From the NCBI RefSeq assembly GCF_010183535.1, contig NC_071329.1, positions 12,710,001 to 12,774,000 on the forward strand: a DNA stretch of 64,000 nucleotides. Reading direction: 5' to 3'. Under the pieces are notes generated by a model. That model was given only the letters and a program-made list of their open reading frames with translations, was not told where the DNA came from and did no database searches. Shown here one piece after another: positions 13,140-25,339 of the stretch. This stretch comes from Caenorhabditis remanei. Lineage: Eukaryota; Nematoda; Chromadorea; Rhabditida; Rhabditidae. How positions within the stretch are numbered: the first letter of the stretch is position 1; every line of letters begins with the position of its first letter. A program made the position numbers and the translations under genes.

Positions 13140-13842
13140 TATAGAGAAGAGCCTTCTGTTTGTTTTCCTTTCTTTATTCTAAATAAATCTGTGATTATCT
13201 CGACATTTTTGTGAAAATTTTTTCATAAAGCTTTAACTTTTTTGCATTCATTATTTTTCTGAATTTAATTTCGCTTCCATTCCTAAACTAAACCAAATCG
13301 CTGATTGACGTCAAAACATATGAGTAACATAAACAAAATAGACAAAGAATTTTTGATTTTTGAAGGATGCTGCTCCATGTTTTCGTGACCTTCAACTTCA
13401 ATGAGCACCGCGTTGTTCGATCCGATCAGACTGGATTAGAGTAGTCTGAAATTACGTTGCATGATGATGTCAGGTGCAACTTTGACTACTGAATGAACAT
13501 AGAACAAAGGGAACAGGAGATTAGTGAAATTACGCAGCCAGCGTGGGAAAAGCAGAGATTTGCAGATTAGGGAAGTTAAAGCTTGCAAATGCAAATGAAA
13601 ATTGAACAACAACTTTTATGAAACAACGAGGGGACCGGTAAAGAAGAGAATTTGATTCAACATGGCGTAATTCATGGAACAGAGTGGAAAGTTGGATATT
13701 TCAGAATTAAATTCCGAAATAGGATTGAAACAAGATAACTATGAAACTAGGAAACAAAATAACTATGAAAACTAGAAATTGGGATAACCGATACAAAAAA
13801 TGGTGTACAGAATGAATGTAACAGAGTGATACTACTAAAAAA
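13140..13842. other. 3' region between convergent genes
   Basis: Holds the 3' untranslated regions of the dehydrogenase (+; AATAAA at 13182-13187) and of the CAP-G gene (-). No further gene was recognised. An ATGATGA followed by CTGA near 13.46-13.49 kb resembles snoRNA boxes, but the spacing is too short. Confidence 0.5.
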
Positions 13843-16800
13843 CTAAAGTTCAAAAGAGTCATCTATATTAATTTCCTCATAGGCTTCCTCTTCCTCCACT
13901 TCATCTTTCTCGAATCCTTCTTTATTTTTCTTCGATGGAGTACCCAATTTTGGAGTAATCAATCTCTTTCTGGATCTGGTTCTTGTTGGTTTTGGACAGT
14001 ACTGAAAATATTGATTTTTAAGATTAAATTACAAAACTATAATTACTTCAAAACTGTCATCTGATTCTTCAGCGACTTCGTCGTCGTCCCATTCCTGTCG
14101 ATTCTTTTTCTTTCTTGCCGACGAAGTTGACGATGAGGTGGCAATCATTTCTTGCGAATCGCTTGCTTCCAGTTTGACTTTTTTCATATCGACAGTCAGT
14201 GGCATACCCTTCATTCTCTGATGCAAAGTGATCAGATTCTCACAATTCTTCATAAATCGCTTGAATGCAATTACAGTTGTCTTTTCGGCATTGAAACGTA
14301 CTGGCTAAAATAGAGAGCTTATTGTAAATTTCTTATGTTTTTCATTCGCTTACCGTTAACGCATCAATCAAATGATCATGGAGTTCATTCAATTGTTCCA
14401 TCGGGACACACACCAATTGCAAAGAAGTAGTCATAGCAGTGAAAACGTCACGTATAAACCATGCAGATGGCAAAGATTCGGATCGTGATATCATTTTATG
14501 AGCCAATTCTACTTCAATGTATTTCTCATTTTCTTCTTTCTTTTTCATCTCTTCTCCGTCTTCTTCAACTATTGGTACACTACTGATTGTGGTACAAACG
14601 AGCTCTGTCATCTCAAGAAGATTGAAGTTTGCGTCGTGCTCATTTGTCTTCGATACTTCATTGACAGCTCTTACGAATCCATTGAGAAGATTCGCCCTAA
14701 AATATAAAATAGTTGGAAAGAAATCATACACTTTCTCTCACTTTCTATAATCACTTTTGACAGATCGCTTGCAGAATTTGTTCATCATTTTCGCTAACTG
14801 ATAGTTTTGATTTCTCTTTTGGAAGGCAATAAGAAGAATTGAACAATACATCTTCGGCCATGCATATCGTCCATGTGATAGTATACTGAGACAGTCTTGT
14901 ACCGCTTGAACTAGAGCAACTCCTTGCAAAGAAATCAATGCTTTTTCAAATAACTTCGCCAGAGCCTCTTCAGCGCTTTGCTCGTCTTCGTGTTCGTCAC
15001 GAAAAATTGCCATTGCGGTTTTCGGGAATTCGTGTGTTTTGATAACTCTAACCAGAGTGTGAAGCCCAGTTGATGTGAGAACTTCATCATCTCTCTCGAT
15101 TAGATATCTCGTCAACTTTATATATGGTTCACAATTGGTGAAATCTATGACAGTCGCAAATCCGATAAGCTCCAACCCGACCTTTTTGATCGCTTTGTTC
15201 TCGTTCCCGAGTAATGCTGGAATAATTCGTTGGAACAAATCGGTCATTGAATCTGTTGGTTTTTTGATGTCTTCATGCTCGCAAGTTGAAAGAAGCATGG
15301 TTGCACCTCGCAAATACATTCGATCGGATACCGTATCGCTCTCCATTGCTTTTTTCAAACTTGGATTCTCTTCGTCATCTTCATTTGTTTCGTGAAGCAT
15401 CAGTTTACTTGCTGTCTTGCAAACCCAATCACACAACTCCTCTGTTTCGTTCTCAGATTCGCACAAATCAAAGCATGTCGTCACCATTGTGGATATAGAA
15501 TCATCAGAAAAGTCGAGATCCGCATTCTCCAAAATTTGAACAAGCGCTTGTTTATAAATGAGCTTGTCGTTTCCTGCATCTCCATACTTGACAGCTTTAT
15601 TAATAAGATGAATTATATTATAGAGCAAGAGCTCTTTGCAACTATCCGTTGTTTCGTCATCTTTCTTGAAATATGTATTACAGAACTCTTTGAGATGGTA
15701 TACGAATGTAGTGACGTCTGGGAGGTAGAACATAAGAGCACGATTACGGAGATGATGTGAATCGATTCGATTATCCGATAATTTGAAAATTACATCTACA
15801 AAGCATCGAGTGATGAAAATTCTCAAAAATGTTCTTCTGAGCTCTGATTTCGGATCGGTGTCACTATAAAATGACAATATGAAATGAAGAACAACGAAAA
15901 CTTTTGAGTTTACCTCGGCACAAGTCTGAATGTTGTTCTGCGCATCAATCCAACAGATTCACTATCTTTTGCTGTTATTTTGAGACAGTCTTTCATGAAT
16001 TGTTCGATATCTCTGTCATTCGACTGTTTCCCGGATATCTGTTGAATGTATCGAATAATTGTGGACTTCATCTGAAATCATGCACTTCATGAAACATTCG
16101 AATGAACTGCCAACTTACGAAGACATACACGGCGATGGGATCAGCAAAGGGATCGAGATATTCAAGAATGATGCTTGGAAACTGCTTTGGAATCTCGTGT
16201 TCGGCACCTGGAGCAGGGAAAATTGATGGACTGACAATATCCTCTCCTGCAACTTTCATCCAAGATTCTACGAGACGTTGATGAATGACTTCTTGAATTC
16301 GAGCTGAAAAGAAATCGTGAAATTATTCGGTATGGGTTCTTCGTACCGCTTTCACTATCACTCAGGAGATTCACAAGACGGAATCTTTGATTCTCCGCAA
16401 AAGATGATAGATGAACATCGGAAGCCATTCTGAGGATAATTTCTTGTCGAACTCTGTTGTCTTTGCTTCTTTCAATATAATTGATACATTTATCAATTTC
16501 CTCTTCGTTGACAATATGAATTCGACGAGCTATAGTCAACCTCACAGATTCATCGACATCGTGCATACTCTTCCACAGCACTGCAATTATTTGTTTGAAA
16601 GGAACTGTTTGGATCACTTACTATCGTTCACAGTCAACTCATCTCCATTCTTCGTTTTGCAGACAGTATCATGATCATAGAGAGACAAGGCGACCACTGC
16701 TTGACTTCTTACTTGAGGTGATTTATCCATCAGAGATTTCGTTATTCTTCCCAACCATCTCTTGTGAACACCTTTCGGAATCACGTCTTCTTCTTCTCCT

Positions 16801-17713
16801 GGATCATCATCAGTGAACAAGAAGATATTATCACCACGCTCTCTCATAGCATCTTCATACTTGTTTGCTTCTTCTTTCAAACATGAAACTAGACGAATAA
16901 CTCTAGCCCGAACCGATGACTCAATATTGAAATACAGCGAATCAATGAGTTCAATCAAGTTGTTTAAAAGATCATTGCACTTCATGGATTTGTTCTTGAC
17001 CGATAGTTTTGTAATGAACAGAAACACGATTTGTTCGATTTGATGGGCTGGCTGCTCTCTTTGTCGAGCATCAAGAAGAACCGATTCAAGTCCACGAATG
17101 ATTAACGCAATGACAGAGTTGATTTCTACGTCAAACATTGTTGACTGCAAAATGCTTAGCCTAATGAAAAAAACAAACTTCAAATTTCTCACCTGGAACA
17201 CGATTTTATTAGCAACATCGAACAGAGCGATCGCAGCTTGTTCACCTCTGGAGAGAATTTCAGCCATCACTCTAGCAATTCGGGAAGTCAATACATTCAT
17301 TGGTACTTTCTCTGAAAGCAGAATATCTTAATAAGTTTTAAAACTGCTTAACACCGAACCGATTGTTAAAAGATTGAAATCCTCCTCTTCTAAATCCAAT
17401 TCGCGTTCCTCTTCGCTTTCTTCTTCTTCGTCACAGTCATCGTTTTCTTCTTCCTCTTCTTCGTTTTCCTCATCTTCAACGACAAGGGGAACCGCTGAAT
17501 TGCCGAAGTTCTCTTCTCCGCCTAGCTCTTCCATTCCCGGAACAGGATCGTCAAAACTATCATCTTCTTCTTCTTCATCCGGAGCTTTCGTTTTTGGAAC
17601 CATGTCGTCGAAACTGTCATTTTCTTCATCGTCACTCTAAACAGAGCAAAAAATAAACTATCGCATGTGTTCTTACTTACGAAGACATTACCAAGGTGAT
17701 CACCGGATTCCAT
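13843..17713 (-). CDS. condensin subunit G family protein (CAP-G, HEAT repeats, Cnd3 domain)
   Basis: Eleven exons run from the ATG at 17713 to the TAG at 13843 (exon starts 17713, 17636, 17311, 17144, 16580, 16303, 16071, 15863, 14696, 14304, 14001). All phases are consistent and give 1136 residues. The first ~100 residues are very acidic, with long Glu/Asp runs. HEAT-type helices follow, including VRSQAVVALSL, DVDESVRLTIARR and the RFRLVNLLSDSES...RLVESWM stretch characteristic of CAP-G. The exon at 15863-14742 matches the C-terminal Cnd3 helical region. The C-terminus (about 1040-1136) is basic then acidic and probably disordered. CAP-G binds the kleisin subunit of condensin and DNA during mitotic compaction; in worms CAPG-1 also serves dosage compensation. 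The family fit is strong, but I cannot say whether this is capg-1 itself or a paralogue. It lies 325 nt downstream of puf-8 on the same strand. Confidence 0.85.
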
Positions 17714-18038
17714 TTTGATCTAAAATGTTTCTGTTCTCTGTGCATTTTCCTCCGTAAAAATAATGAGTGTTTGATTTCAAATATACAGTTCGACGAGAAA
17801 CAGTAATAACAAATTTTCCATTTTATGAAATTCTAACATAGTATTACCAACTGAAAAAATAATAATACTTACTAAACACAAAAATAAAAAATAAAAGAAG
17901 TAACAGTACAAATTACGATAAGTTGTCTACAAAATGCACAGAAAAAACCAGTAAAAGAAAACATTGGTTGCATGATAATTAAAGGTACATTGTTGATGAG
18001 TTGGAAGTTGTGAATGTTACAATATTGTGGCTGCTAGT
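17714..18038. other. spacer between puf-8 and the CAP-G gene
   Basis: 325 nt between the puf-8 stop codon and the next ATG, both on the minus strand. It is AT-rich and contains AATAAA-like sequences on the minus strand near 17.88-17.89 kb that may end the puf-8 transcript. The distance is somewhat long but possible for a nematode operon. Confidence 0.45.
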
Positions 18039-19891
18039 CTAGTGACTTCCAGACATATCCGAATATCCGTAGTTCATGACCAGTTGTTTTTGGAAGTATT
18101 TATCAAGCTTCGCTGAAATAAAAAAGGTTAGAATTCACTAAAACAGATTATTTCAATACCGAGAATGTGTTTGCCGTGTGGGAACTGGCGCAAAACGGGG
18201 ATGTGAGATCTGACAGTCAGAATCAGTTCGCGACGTTGATCGGAAGTTACTTGATCGAACATCTTCTGGACCACGTAGTTAGCGTATTGGTCTTTCATCA
18301 TTTGGACAACGATTGGCATACAACTGAAATTAGTTGTAATAATATTTTTTATTGAATTTTTAGATCAACTCACCCCTCCGGTTGACTGCATGCGGCTCTC
18401 ACCAGCATCGCCTTATGATTAATTGCTCCTCGTTCCAAACATTTTTCAATGACGTTTGATGAGTATTTGTGTGTTGAGAATTCGAACAAGTTATCAGCAA
18501 CACGATTGACGATGAGCATTCTATCAGCATCTGATCCATGAAGAATAACGTGTTGAACAACGTAGTTTCCGTACTGATTATTAGCAATATCGTCGAAACG
18601 TTCGTGTATACGTTCGATGACCGGTCTCGTCTGCTGCGGGATACAATGTTCCAAGCAACGTTGTACTACACGACATCCATAAGGATCGACTGACATATCA
18701 TAAATCGTGTCAGGATTTTCCAATAGTGTACTCACAATGAACTGAACGTATGGTGGGCTGACTTTCTCTATAGCTTTTTGAATGACGTGATTTCCGTTCT
18801 GATCTTTCATGCAACGGTGAATGACGTGACGAACTCGAGCGAGAATTTTTATTTGAAGTGGCTCACTGACTTTCTCCAAAGCTTTTTGCAAAACTCGACA
18901 GGCATACATTTGGAACGCGTACTCTGGGATACGATCCACAACAGCATCAACAAGACGAGCCCAATGTTTCTCTTCTCCGTATTCGAAAAATTTCTGTACG
19001 ACGTAGTTGCCGAAGATGTCGTCGACGAGTTCGGGAGCATGTGCGACAACTTCATCAAAAATCGCATCTTTCTCTTTGCTGTCACAAAACTCTAGTTTTT
19101 GCTGTATGAATCTGGAGCCGACTTGATCTTTGGCAAACTTGATCACTTGTCCTCGAATATCAGACAACTTCAGACCCTTCATCGGGTTAGAGCGATATCT
19201 GGACAAAAGGTCGTCAGGAGATGTGCTTTCTCTGAAAACATAATATTGATGACTGTTTTTATAGAATAAGCAAACCTGCTAGGAGGAGAAAATATGTCTG
19301 TGGCGGAAGAGCACTGCACTGGAACACGCAAAGTGGGAGCTTGGTGAATGGGGATATCGGTACATGCTGAAAATAAAAAATTAGAAATGAACAGACGAGG
19401 GTATTTAAACTAACAGTGTGATGGCAGTGGAGAGGTGAGCGAGAACATCGAAGGCGCATTCCAATTCGGATTCAGGTAGTTATTGTTCATGCTATTTAAG
19501 TGAAGACTCATGTTGTTCAAGTGAAGACTCAAGTTGTTAATAGGGATGTTTTCCTGAGCACATGCACAAGATGGTGGAGTGCCAAACATGTACAAGGTGT
19601 TTTGTCCAAGAACTTTTCCTCCTTGATGCATGTAAGTGGAGAATTGAAACTCTGGAGTATTTGGTAGAAGTTCATTTCTGACATTGTTAGAGATGTGACG
19701 ACCATACGATTTCTGAAAATATTGGCATTTTATCTTTATAAATAAGTTGAATTCTGAGAACTTACTAAAGGAGAGGAGCCACAAACACTGTCCACTATTT
19801 GTTGGGCACCTATACTTTTCACAAGCGACTCAGTCGGAGAAGCCACCGGTTCAGACTTCTGTGTGTTTGCAATTGAAATTGGTCGACTCAT
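18039..19891 (-). CDS. puf-8: PUF-8, Pumilio-family RNA-binding translational regulator
   Basis: Six exons (19891-19766, 19712-19415, 19366-19276, 19231-18374, 18323-18160, 18112-18039) give 536 residues, about the length of C. elegans PUF-8. The N-terminus MSRPISIANT and the downstream blocks ending in SGSH resemble PUF-8 closely. From about residue 180 to the end run eight PUF repeats, each with the QxxGNYVVQ, YGCRVVQ or YSSNVIE type core that contacts one RNA base. PUF-8 binds UGUA-type elements in 3' UTRs of germline mRNAs and represses their translation. It controls spermatocyte maintenance and the mitosis/meiosis balance in the gonad. A TTTCAG lies 22 nt before the ATG and may be a trans-splice site. 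Confidence 0.95.
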
Positions 19892-20904
19892 AAAGTGCAA
19901 AGAATACCCTGAAATGAGGTATTTGGGACAATTTTTCGGTATTATAATTTTAATAGATTATTTTGAGGGCGAATGTGAATATAATTATAATTAATAAAAT
20001 ACAATCAAATTTCCAACAATATTTTTAAATGAAAACTGTGTAAAAACAGTTGAAAGAAAGGGAAAAACCCGATTTTTCGAAAAAAAAAAATTTGCAAAAA
20101 GTTTGAAAAATACAGTAACCTGTGTTTCCGGTGCAAGACCCTTCTCTCGCCAGATGATTATGCTCCTTTGAAAGGAAAGAAAAAACGAGTAAATCGAAAA
20201 GATTAGATGAATTTATTCAACAAATAAAGTTACAAATATGGAAACACAAAAATAACTGAAATAAAAAATTAACTTTTTGACGTTCTGTATTCGAAACAAG
20301 AATATCGATCTGTTCATGCACCCTTCCAAGAACGCTCTCCCTTTCCCACAGTGTGACGACATGTTGTGTTTTACTCGGTCAACGCGTGCACCTGTTCCCA
20401 AATGTTTCTCTACAATAAAACAGATATTTCAAGTTTTTATTGAAATCGGATAACCGTTTCAAAAACTTCAAAGTGTGGAGAGGAGCTAAATGCAAATAGT
20501 CGTCAAGATTCTCAACAAATTTGGTATTTTTTCGCAGCCGTTCGCCGGTCATCGTCTCAAATTACCCACTCGCCCTTCTCTTTGTCATGTCTCTTTCTCA
20601 ACAATTTCAGGAGGAGAAGTGAATAGATTCTGTTTGCGTATATTTAATTTTGGAAAACAAAGCCGCACATCGAAAAAGGTTGCAGCCGAGCGTACGAGCG
20701 TATTGTGTACGAACATAGTGTGAGCGTCTGATTGCATAAGGTGAATGTTCGTGTAAAGCAGCTTCCGGCCGTGGGAACAACACCCTCTGAGTTTATGTTT
20801 GTGCCGAGACGACGCCCCTCCTTGTCTTTTCGCAGTCCCATCTTTGTTCTTGCTTCGTAACTCGAACTCATCACGATCAAATAGGGTCTGTGATCTTGTC
20901 TGCC
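19892..20904. other. divergent intergenic region
   Basis: Separates puf-8 (-) from the secreted-protein gene (+) and is presumably the promoter region for both. A GC-richer block at about 20.33-20.40 kb and another at 20.68-20.80 kb stand out from the AT-rich background. No gene could be supported. Confidence 0.45.
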
Positions 20905-22904
20905 ATGGTTTTGTGCTTATATTACTTTCTACTTGTATTCCCTTTAGTTATACATTCTCTTATTCTTAACACACCACCTGAATATCAACCTGGATATGGC
21001 TATGTCGGTCCAGCATGTGCAGTATTTGTGAGTGATTCAATTCGTAGACTACAGTATACCTGATATGATTTGTTTAGGATAGCACTCTATTCCTTCATGG
21101 AGTTTCAAAAAGAAAGTTGAGCGATCATGAAATTCATATCTTCAGATCTTATCAACATGATTTGAGTGCATTCAAAGAGTTAGTTGATTCTGAAAATAAA
21201 CGTACTGAAAAACAAAATAAATTTCTAGTTCCTCTTCTTCATTTGATTCATTCGAAGCTTCTTTTCCAACAATTCCAAAGTTTTGTGGAGGATACGATGA
21301 CTCGATCGAAGTGGTTTTAGATTCATGTATCGTTCGGGTAAGTTCCTTCTGAAATTCTAATGAAAGATTCAAGATTCTGGATTGAGGTCTGAATCTCTAA
21401 CATTCATGATATCAAATTCATCTCGTTCTTGTAACAGTTTTATTCAAGAACTGCCGATATGTGGACCTGATTAATCTATGCATGTTCTGAAAATCAGTTC
21501 AGATTCAAACTTTTCACTCCTTCAACTTGAGTCTGATTCCTAATAATTCCAGAATAATCACGTCTACGTTGGTGACCATCTGATTCGTCCACTGACAAAT
21601 TTTGAAAAACAGAAAATTCAGCTTGTAAAAATGAGAAGAATGTATGGAGAATCGAAGAGAAAACGTAGCAGAAGAAGTTCGAAACCTCTGTCAGTATCAA
21701 TAACCAGACTCAAAACAAAACAACTATTCATTTCCAGACCAGGGACTCTTCCACAACGAGATTTCAGCGAAATGCTTCATAAACTTCTGAATATCAATTC
21801 TACAGTAACCTCTCGATTCCTTCCTGTTGTCAGTCAAAGTCCTCTTTTTGCAATGGAAGGTCCGTGGCAGAATTTGCTAGAACTCGGGAAAGGTGATTCC
21901 CTTTCTTCGAGTCTTGAAGACTAATTGCATGATCTTTTATCAATTTTCAGATAAGGATATGATTGAATTGTTAGCTGCATCTCAATTCAAACCACAACAA
22001 CCATCACCGCCTCTTCCAATGTCTCCAGTCGTGGATATCACTAAAATTGATTCTCCGTATAGAGCAACATTCACAACAATGAAACCGAGAAAATCACAGA
22101 AACCAGAGAAAAAGAAGGATATTTTCAACGTGTTCACGACCAAAACGGCGCCTCAAACTACAACGACTACTCAATCCACGACGACTTCAACAAGTACCAC
22201 TACAGGTACAGTAACCCATTTATGAAAACAATTTCAAAAAATTTCTGTTTAGTTCCTCCTACAACAACTACAACTCCTCGTTATATATCTCTTCAAACTC
22301 TTCCATCTAAAACAACCACGAGACGTCCGATTACTGAAAAAGTCAAAAACCAGCATTCTTCTGCATTATCAAATATCCAGACAGTTGTTGACCCGATTAT
22401 TCTGAAACTCATTTCAAAGGCACTCGAAAAGAACGAAATGATCGATGAATATGCGTTGAAGCAAGCTCTTTCAATGCGAAATGTGGAAACTACTACGGTA
22501 ATTTGATTTTTTGAATCTGAATAATCCTAATTCTTTCAGGAAGCTCTTCCACTTCGATTCATTATTCCTACATCCCCTCCATCGAATCCATTCCAAACTT
22601 CATCAAGAGTTGGAGGACTCTCTCATAATCATCTTTTTATTCCTCATCAACCATTCACTACTCTCGTGTCTTCTGATTCCAGATACTCCGCTCCAAACCC
22701 TCTTTCCCATAGACTTCCCAACGAGATTTGTCGAGTTCATATGAATTCTAACCCCTTTCACCAATATAGAGTATGAGATATTCCCATCCCGGAAACACTG
22801 ACTATTCCTCTCGGGTTATCCTTAATTCTTTCATTTTTCAGGCATCTCGGTTGTTAAAATCCAAGTATTGGCTTTTTGTACTTTTCAAAAAAAATTGTGA
22901 ATAA
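20905..22904 (+). CDS. secreted Thr/Pro-rich protein of unknown function
   Basis: Nine exons (20905-21027, 21078-21178, 21229-21337, 21553-21689, 21738-21892, 21951-22205, 22253-22497, 22540-22770, 22842-22904) keep one frame and give 472 residues. The first ~20 residues are a hydrophobic signal peptide. A basic RKR/RRSS stretch in exon 4 could be a furin-like cleavage site. The middle (roughly residues 250-320) is rich in Thr, with TTTTT-type runs typical of O-glycosylated linkers. There is no transmembrane segment or known catalytic motif. The intron after exon 4 (21690-21737, donor GTCAGT) is 48 nt long, so retention would keep the frame, and the exon 2/3 junction uses a GTTAGT donor. It ends 24 nt from the stop of the opposing small gene at 22929. 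I do not recognise the family; likely secreted or extracellular. Confidence 0.75.
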
Positions 22905-22928
22905 ATTATCAAGTTTCATTTTATGGGA

Positions 22929-23183
22929 TTATAGTTCGACGTTCATCGTTTGTCCTTGAGTTTTCACAGCGTCGCCATGTTTGTTTTTGAATCCGGCACG
23001 AAGCATCTCCACCTCATCCTTGATTTTGAATCCTTCCGTTGGCGGTGGAGCAGTCACTTCGGTTTTTGGAGTTGGTGCAGCTGGAGTCGTCTTCTTCTCT
23101 GGTTTACTATCCTGGATGACCACTTTGTTCGGATTCGGTCCCTTGCGACAGCTTTTCGTGCTCAACGTTTGCATTTTGCTCAT
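22929..23183 (-). CDS. small hydrophilic protein, unknown
   Basis: A single open frame of 84 residues from an ATG at 23183. It starts MSKMQTLSTKSC, is rich in Lys, Pro and Thr, has a PKTEVTAPPPTEG segment in the middle and ends with a charged stretch. A CTTTAG acceptor-like sequence lies about 27 nt upstream and could be a trans-splice site. A second ATG frame shifted by one overlaps the first half (from about 23231, 41 codons) but is shorter. No signal peptide or known domain. It is convergent with the Thr-rich gene. Confidence 0.5.
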   Translation of the reverse strand: MSKMQTLSTKSCRKGPNPNKVVIQDSKPEKKTTPAAPTPKTEVTAPPPTEGFKIKDEVEMLRAGFKNKHGDAVKTQGQTMNVEL

Positions 23184-23515
23184 TTTGAACAGCAAATAAT
23201 CGATTTTCTAAAGAAATGCTGGAGGTCGGCATTTTAAGATGTTCTAAATGCTAGTAAACTATGCTGAAAATAATTTTTTCACGTTTATTATTTTGATCGG
23301 ATATAATTTTGATCATAACTTTCTAGTTTGAATTCGGGTTTGTCTTGATCAACCTGAATGTCTAAAATAAATGTTTGCTTTATATACATAAATGAACTCC
23401 AAAATCAATTTTATCGTACATATATGTCAGATCGCGTGAAAATACCAGTTGGAAAGTCAATAATGCATGAGAGAGGGGTAGAAAAACCAGAGAGAAAATC
23501 GATATCATATTGGAA
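23184..23515. other. spacer between two minus-strand genes
   Basis: AT-rich, with nothing coding recognised. It contains the leader of the small gene at 22929-23183 and the 3' end of the securin-like locus. Confidence 0.45.
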
Positions 23516-24499
23516 TCATATTGGAATAGCGTTTTCAGCAGAATATGAGTTTTTTGCAATAGCTTCTCGTTCAGCAATCAGATCATAAACGTCATAAGAT
23601 GATTTCATTAAACGATCAAAACGTTCCTTCCGTTCTTCTCGATTCCATTCTATTTTTGGTGTATAACTGGTAATTGGTGGATTGTCCCCATCTTCCAACT
23701 CGTCGATATCATGGTCACATAACTCATCCAAACTAATCGGGTAATTGAAATCATCAGCAATTCTAGAAGCAGGATCAATGGGTGGATACTCATCCCATTC
23801 TTCTACTTCAAGTTTTGCCATTTCTTCTGCTTCGACAACCTTCGGATCGATGAAATCAGTAAGAGGCTCCTTATCGAAACGAACGACAACTCGATCAGAC
23901 CAGTTGAGCATATCGTCAGCAATAATATCACATAAAGAATCCGATGTCTGGTATCGGTCAACAGTGTCGATTGGCGAGCATGGCGTTTTTTCGATCTGAA
24001 ACTTCAGGAAATGAAGAGTTACAAATATATTTCAGCACTTTGTTGAGACTATTAATATTTAATAAATCTAAAACTGATTTTGTCTCGTGAATGAGAGAAA
24101 CCAATTGAAGAAATTATTTCAGAACACTAAAACCAGATTCAACAAACCTCTTTTTGTTTTAGCGGCTGCTGTTCTTCCAACACAATATCCTCTTGTTCAT
24201 CTTGGAAAATCTCAAATCCAACATTGGTTAGAATAGTTTATTTCATAACCGACGACGTTGACATCCGAACAAACGTCAAACTCTGAAGTGATCTGGCTCC
24301 TGGCGTTTTCGATTCGTTAACTATCATTCCAACACCACCACGAGATGTAGTCTTTTGTATATCGGCCGGCTTGCCGAGTTTCATTTCTGAAAACAAAACA
24401 TTATGCTATGAGACCAAGAATGAATGGCTTACAAAGACGTTGCTGCATTGTGTATGGCAACGGTAAGTTTCCTGTGTCCTCAAATTGAAGATCGTCCAT
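23516..24499 (-). pseudogene. securin (IFY-1)-like gene, apparently broken
   Basis: Three exons can be traced: 24499-24433, 24386-24148 and 23995-23516. They resemble IFY-1 along its length: MDDLQFEDTG at the N-terminus, SRGGVGM...SKTPGARSLQSL, KTPCSPIDT and the EEWDEYPPIDPASRI block near the C-terminus. IFY-1 is the securin that inhibits separase until the anaphase-promoting complex destroys it. Two lesions are visible. Normal splicing of exon 1 to exon 2 creates TAA directly at the junction, and exon 2 contains an in-frame TAA at 24240-24238, where family members have coding sequence. Both could be bypassed only with poor splice sites (a GTCTTT donor, an AAG acceptor). The last exon is intact for about 160 codons. 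It is probably a pseudogenised or truncated duplicate; assembly error is the main alternative. Confidence 0.6.
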
Positions 24500-25339
24500 T
24501 TCGGATTGTGCTAGTATGAGTTGCTGAAAAGAAATTAGTGATAAATGAAGAGTAAACGTTCAAACTGAATAACTGAGATAAAATGAGTATTATTAATTAA
24601 TATTAAGGGGGCACAGAAATCAATAAATTCGAAGATGCGTCTCTTCCACGGCACGTTTGCAATAGAAACTACAGAATGCCTTTGCATGCCATCTTCTACG
24701 GGCACCGAAAGTACGCAAGCAGAAGATGCGTCAGCCCACTCTGACCCGATTCTGGCTTATATTTTTCTTTTCTATTGGTGGAGAATATTATTTTAAAACC
24801 AACAAAGAAACGGGAAAATTAATTTGAAGTTGAATTATCAATTTATCTGACTGAAAACGTACTTCTTTCATTCTGAAAAAAACTACTGTCTCTGATCGTG
24901 GTGAGATTCTTTATAAAATTGTCACATGTCCCTTTAATCGAATTACGGTTTTTAATATTTTTCAAATCGGGCAACATACAGAAAATATTTCTATATTTAT
25001 GGAGTTTTTGCAACGAAGTCAATCAAGTAACATCACTCGCCACTGAAAAATCTTTTAAAGCATAGTTTAAAAAAATATAATTTTTATATTAATTCAGTTC
25101 AAGTGTATTTAACCTGTTTTTTAACCACTCTTTGCTCAAAAATTGAATTTTATATATTCTTGTTGCAGATCAAATTGGATGACATCTGGAGCAAACCAAA
25201 CGAACTCAGCGGAGAAAAGCAGAGGCAAACAGCTGCGAAAGCCGTCAAAACGCCCCAATAATTCTGAAGGTGGCACAGAGGTGTGGAAATAAATAATGCA
25301 ACCAGAAGGAAACACAATTTTTTATTCCAGGCAAAACAG
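24500..25339. other. divergent intergenic region with a GC-rich island
   Basis: Lies between the securin-like locus (-) and cul-4 (+). At 24620-24760 a GC-richer island holds two direct copies of GAAGATGCGTC (24631-24641 and 24722-24732). An acceptor (TTGCAG) and a coding-looking 90-nt stretch at about 25.17-25.27 kb might be an upstream cul-4 exon, but no phase-compatible donor joins it to the frame at 25340. Confidence 0.4.

Noticed and set aside
13455..13500. C/D-box-like motifs suggesting a snoRNA
   Set aside because: ATGATGA and CTGA are only about 30 nt apart and no terminal stem is visible.
17374..17640. Ser-rich open frame opposite the CAP-G exon 2
   Set aside because: It is the complement of the acidic Glu/Asp-rich coding sequence, not an independent gene.
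25171..25270. Upstream coding exon for cul-4
   Set aside because: The coding-looking stretch after TTGCAG has no donor in the right phase to join the frame at 25340; the cul-4 ATG at 25340 already follows a good acceptor.
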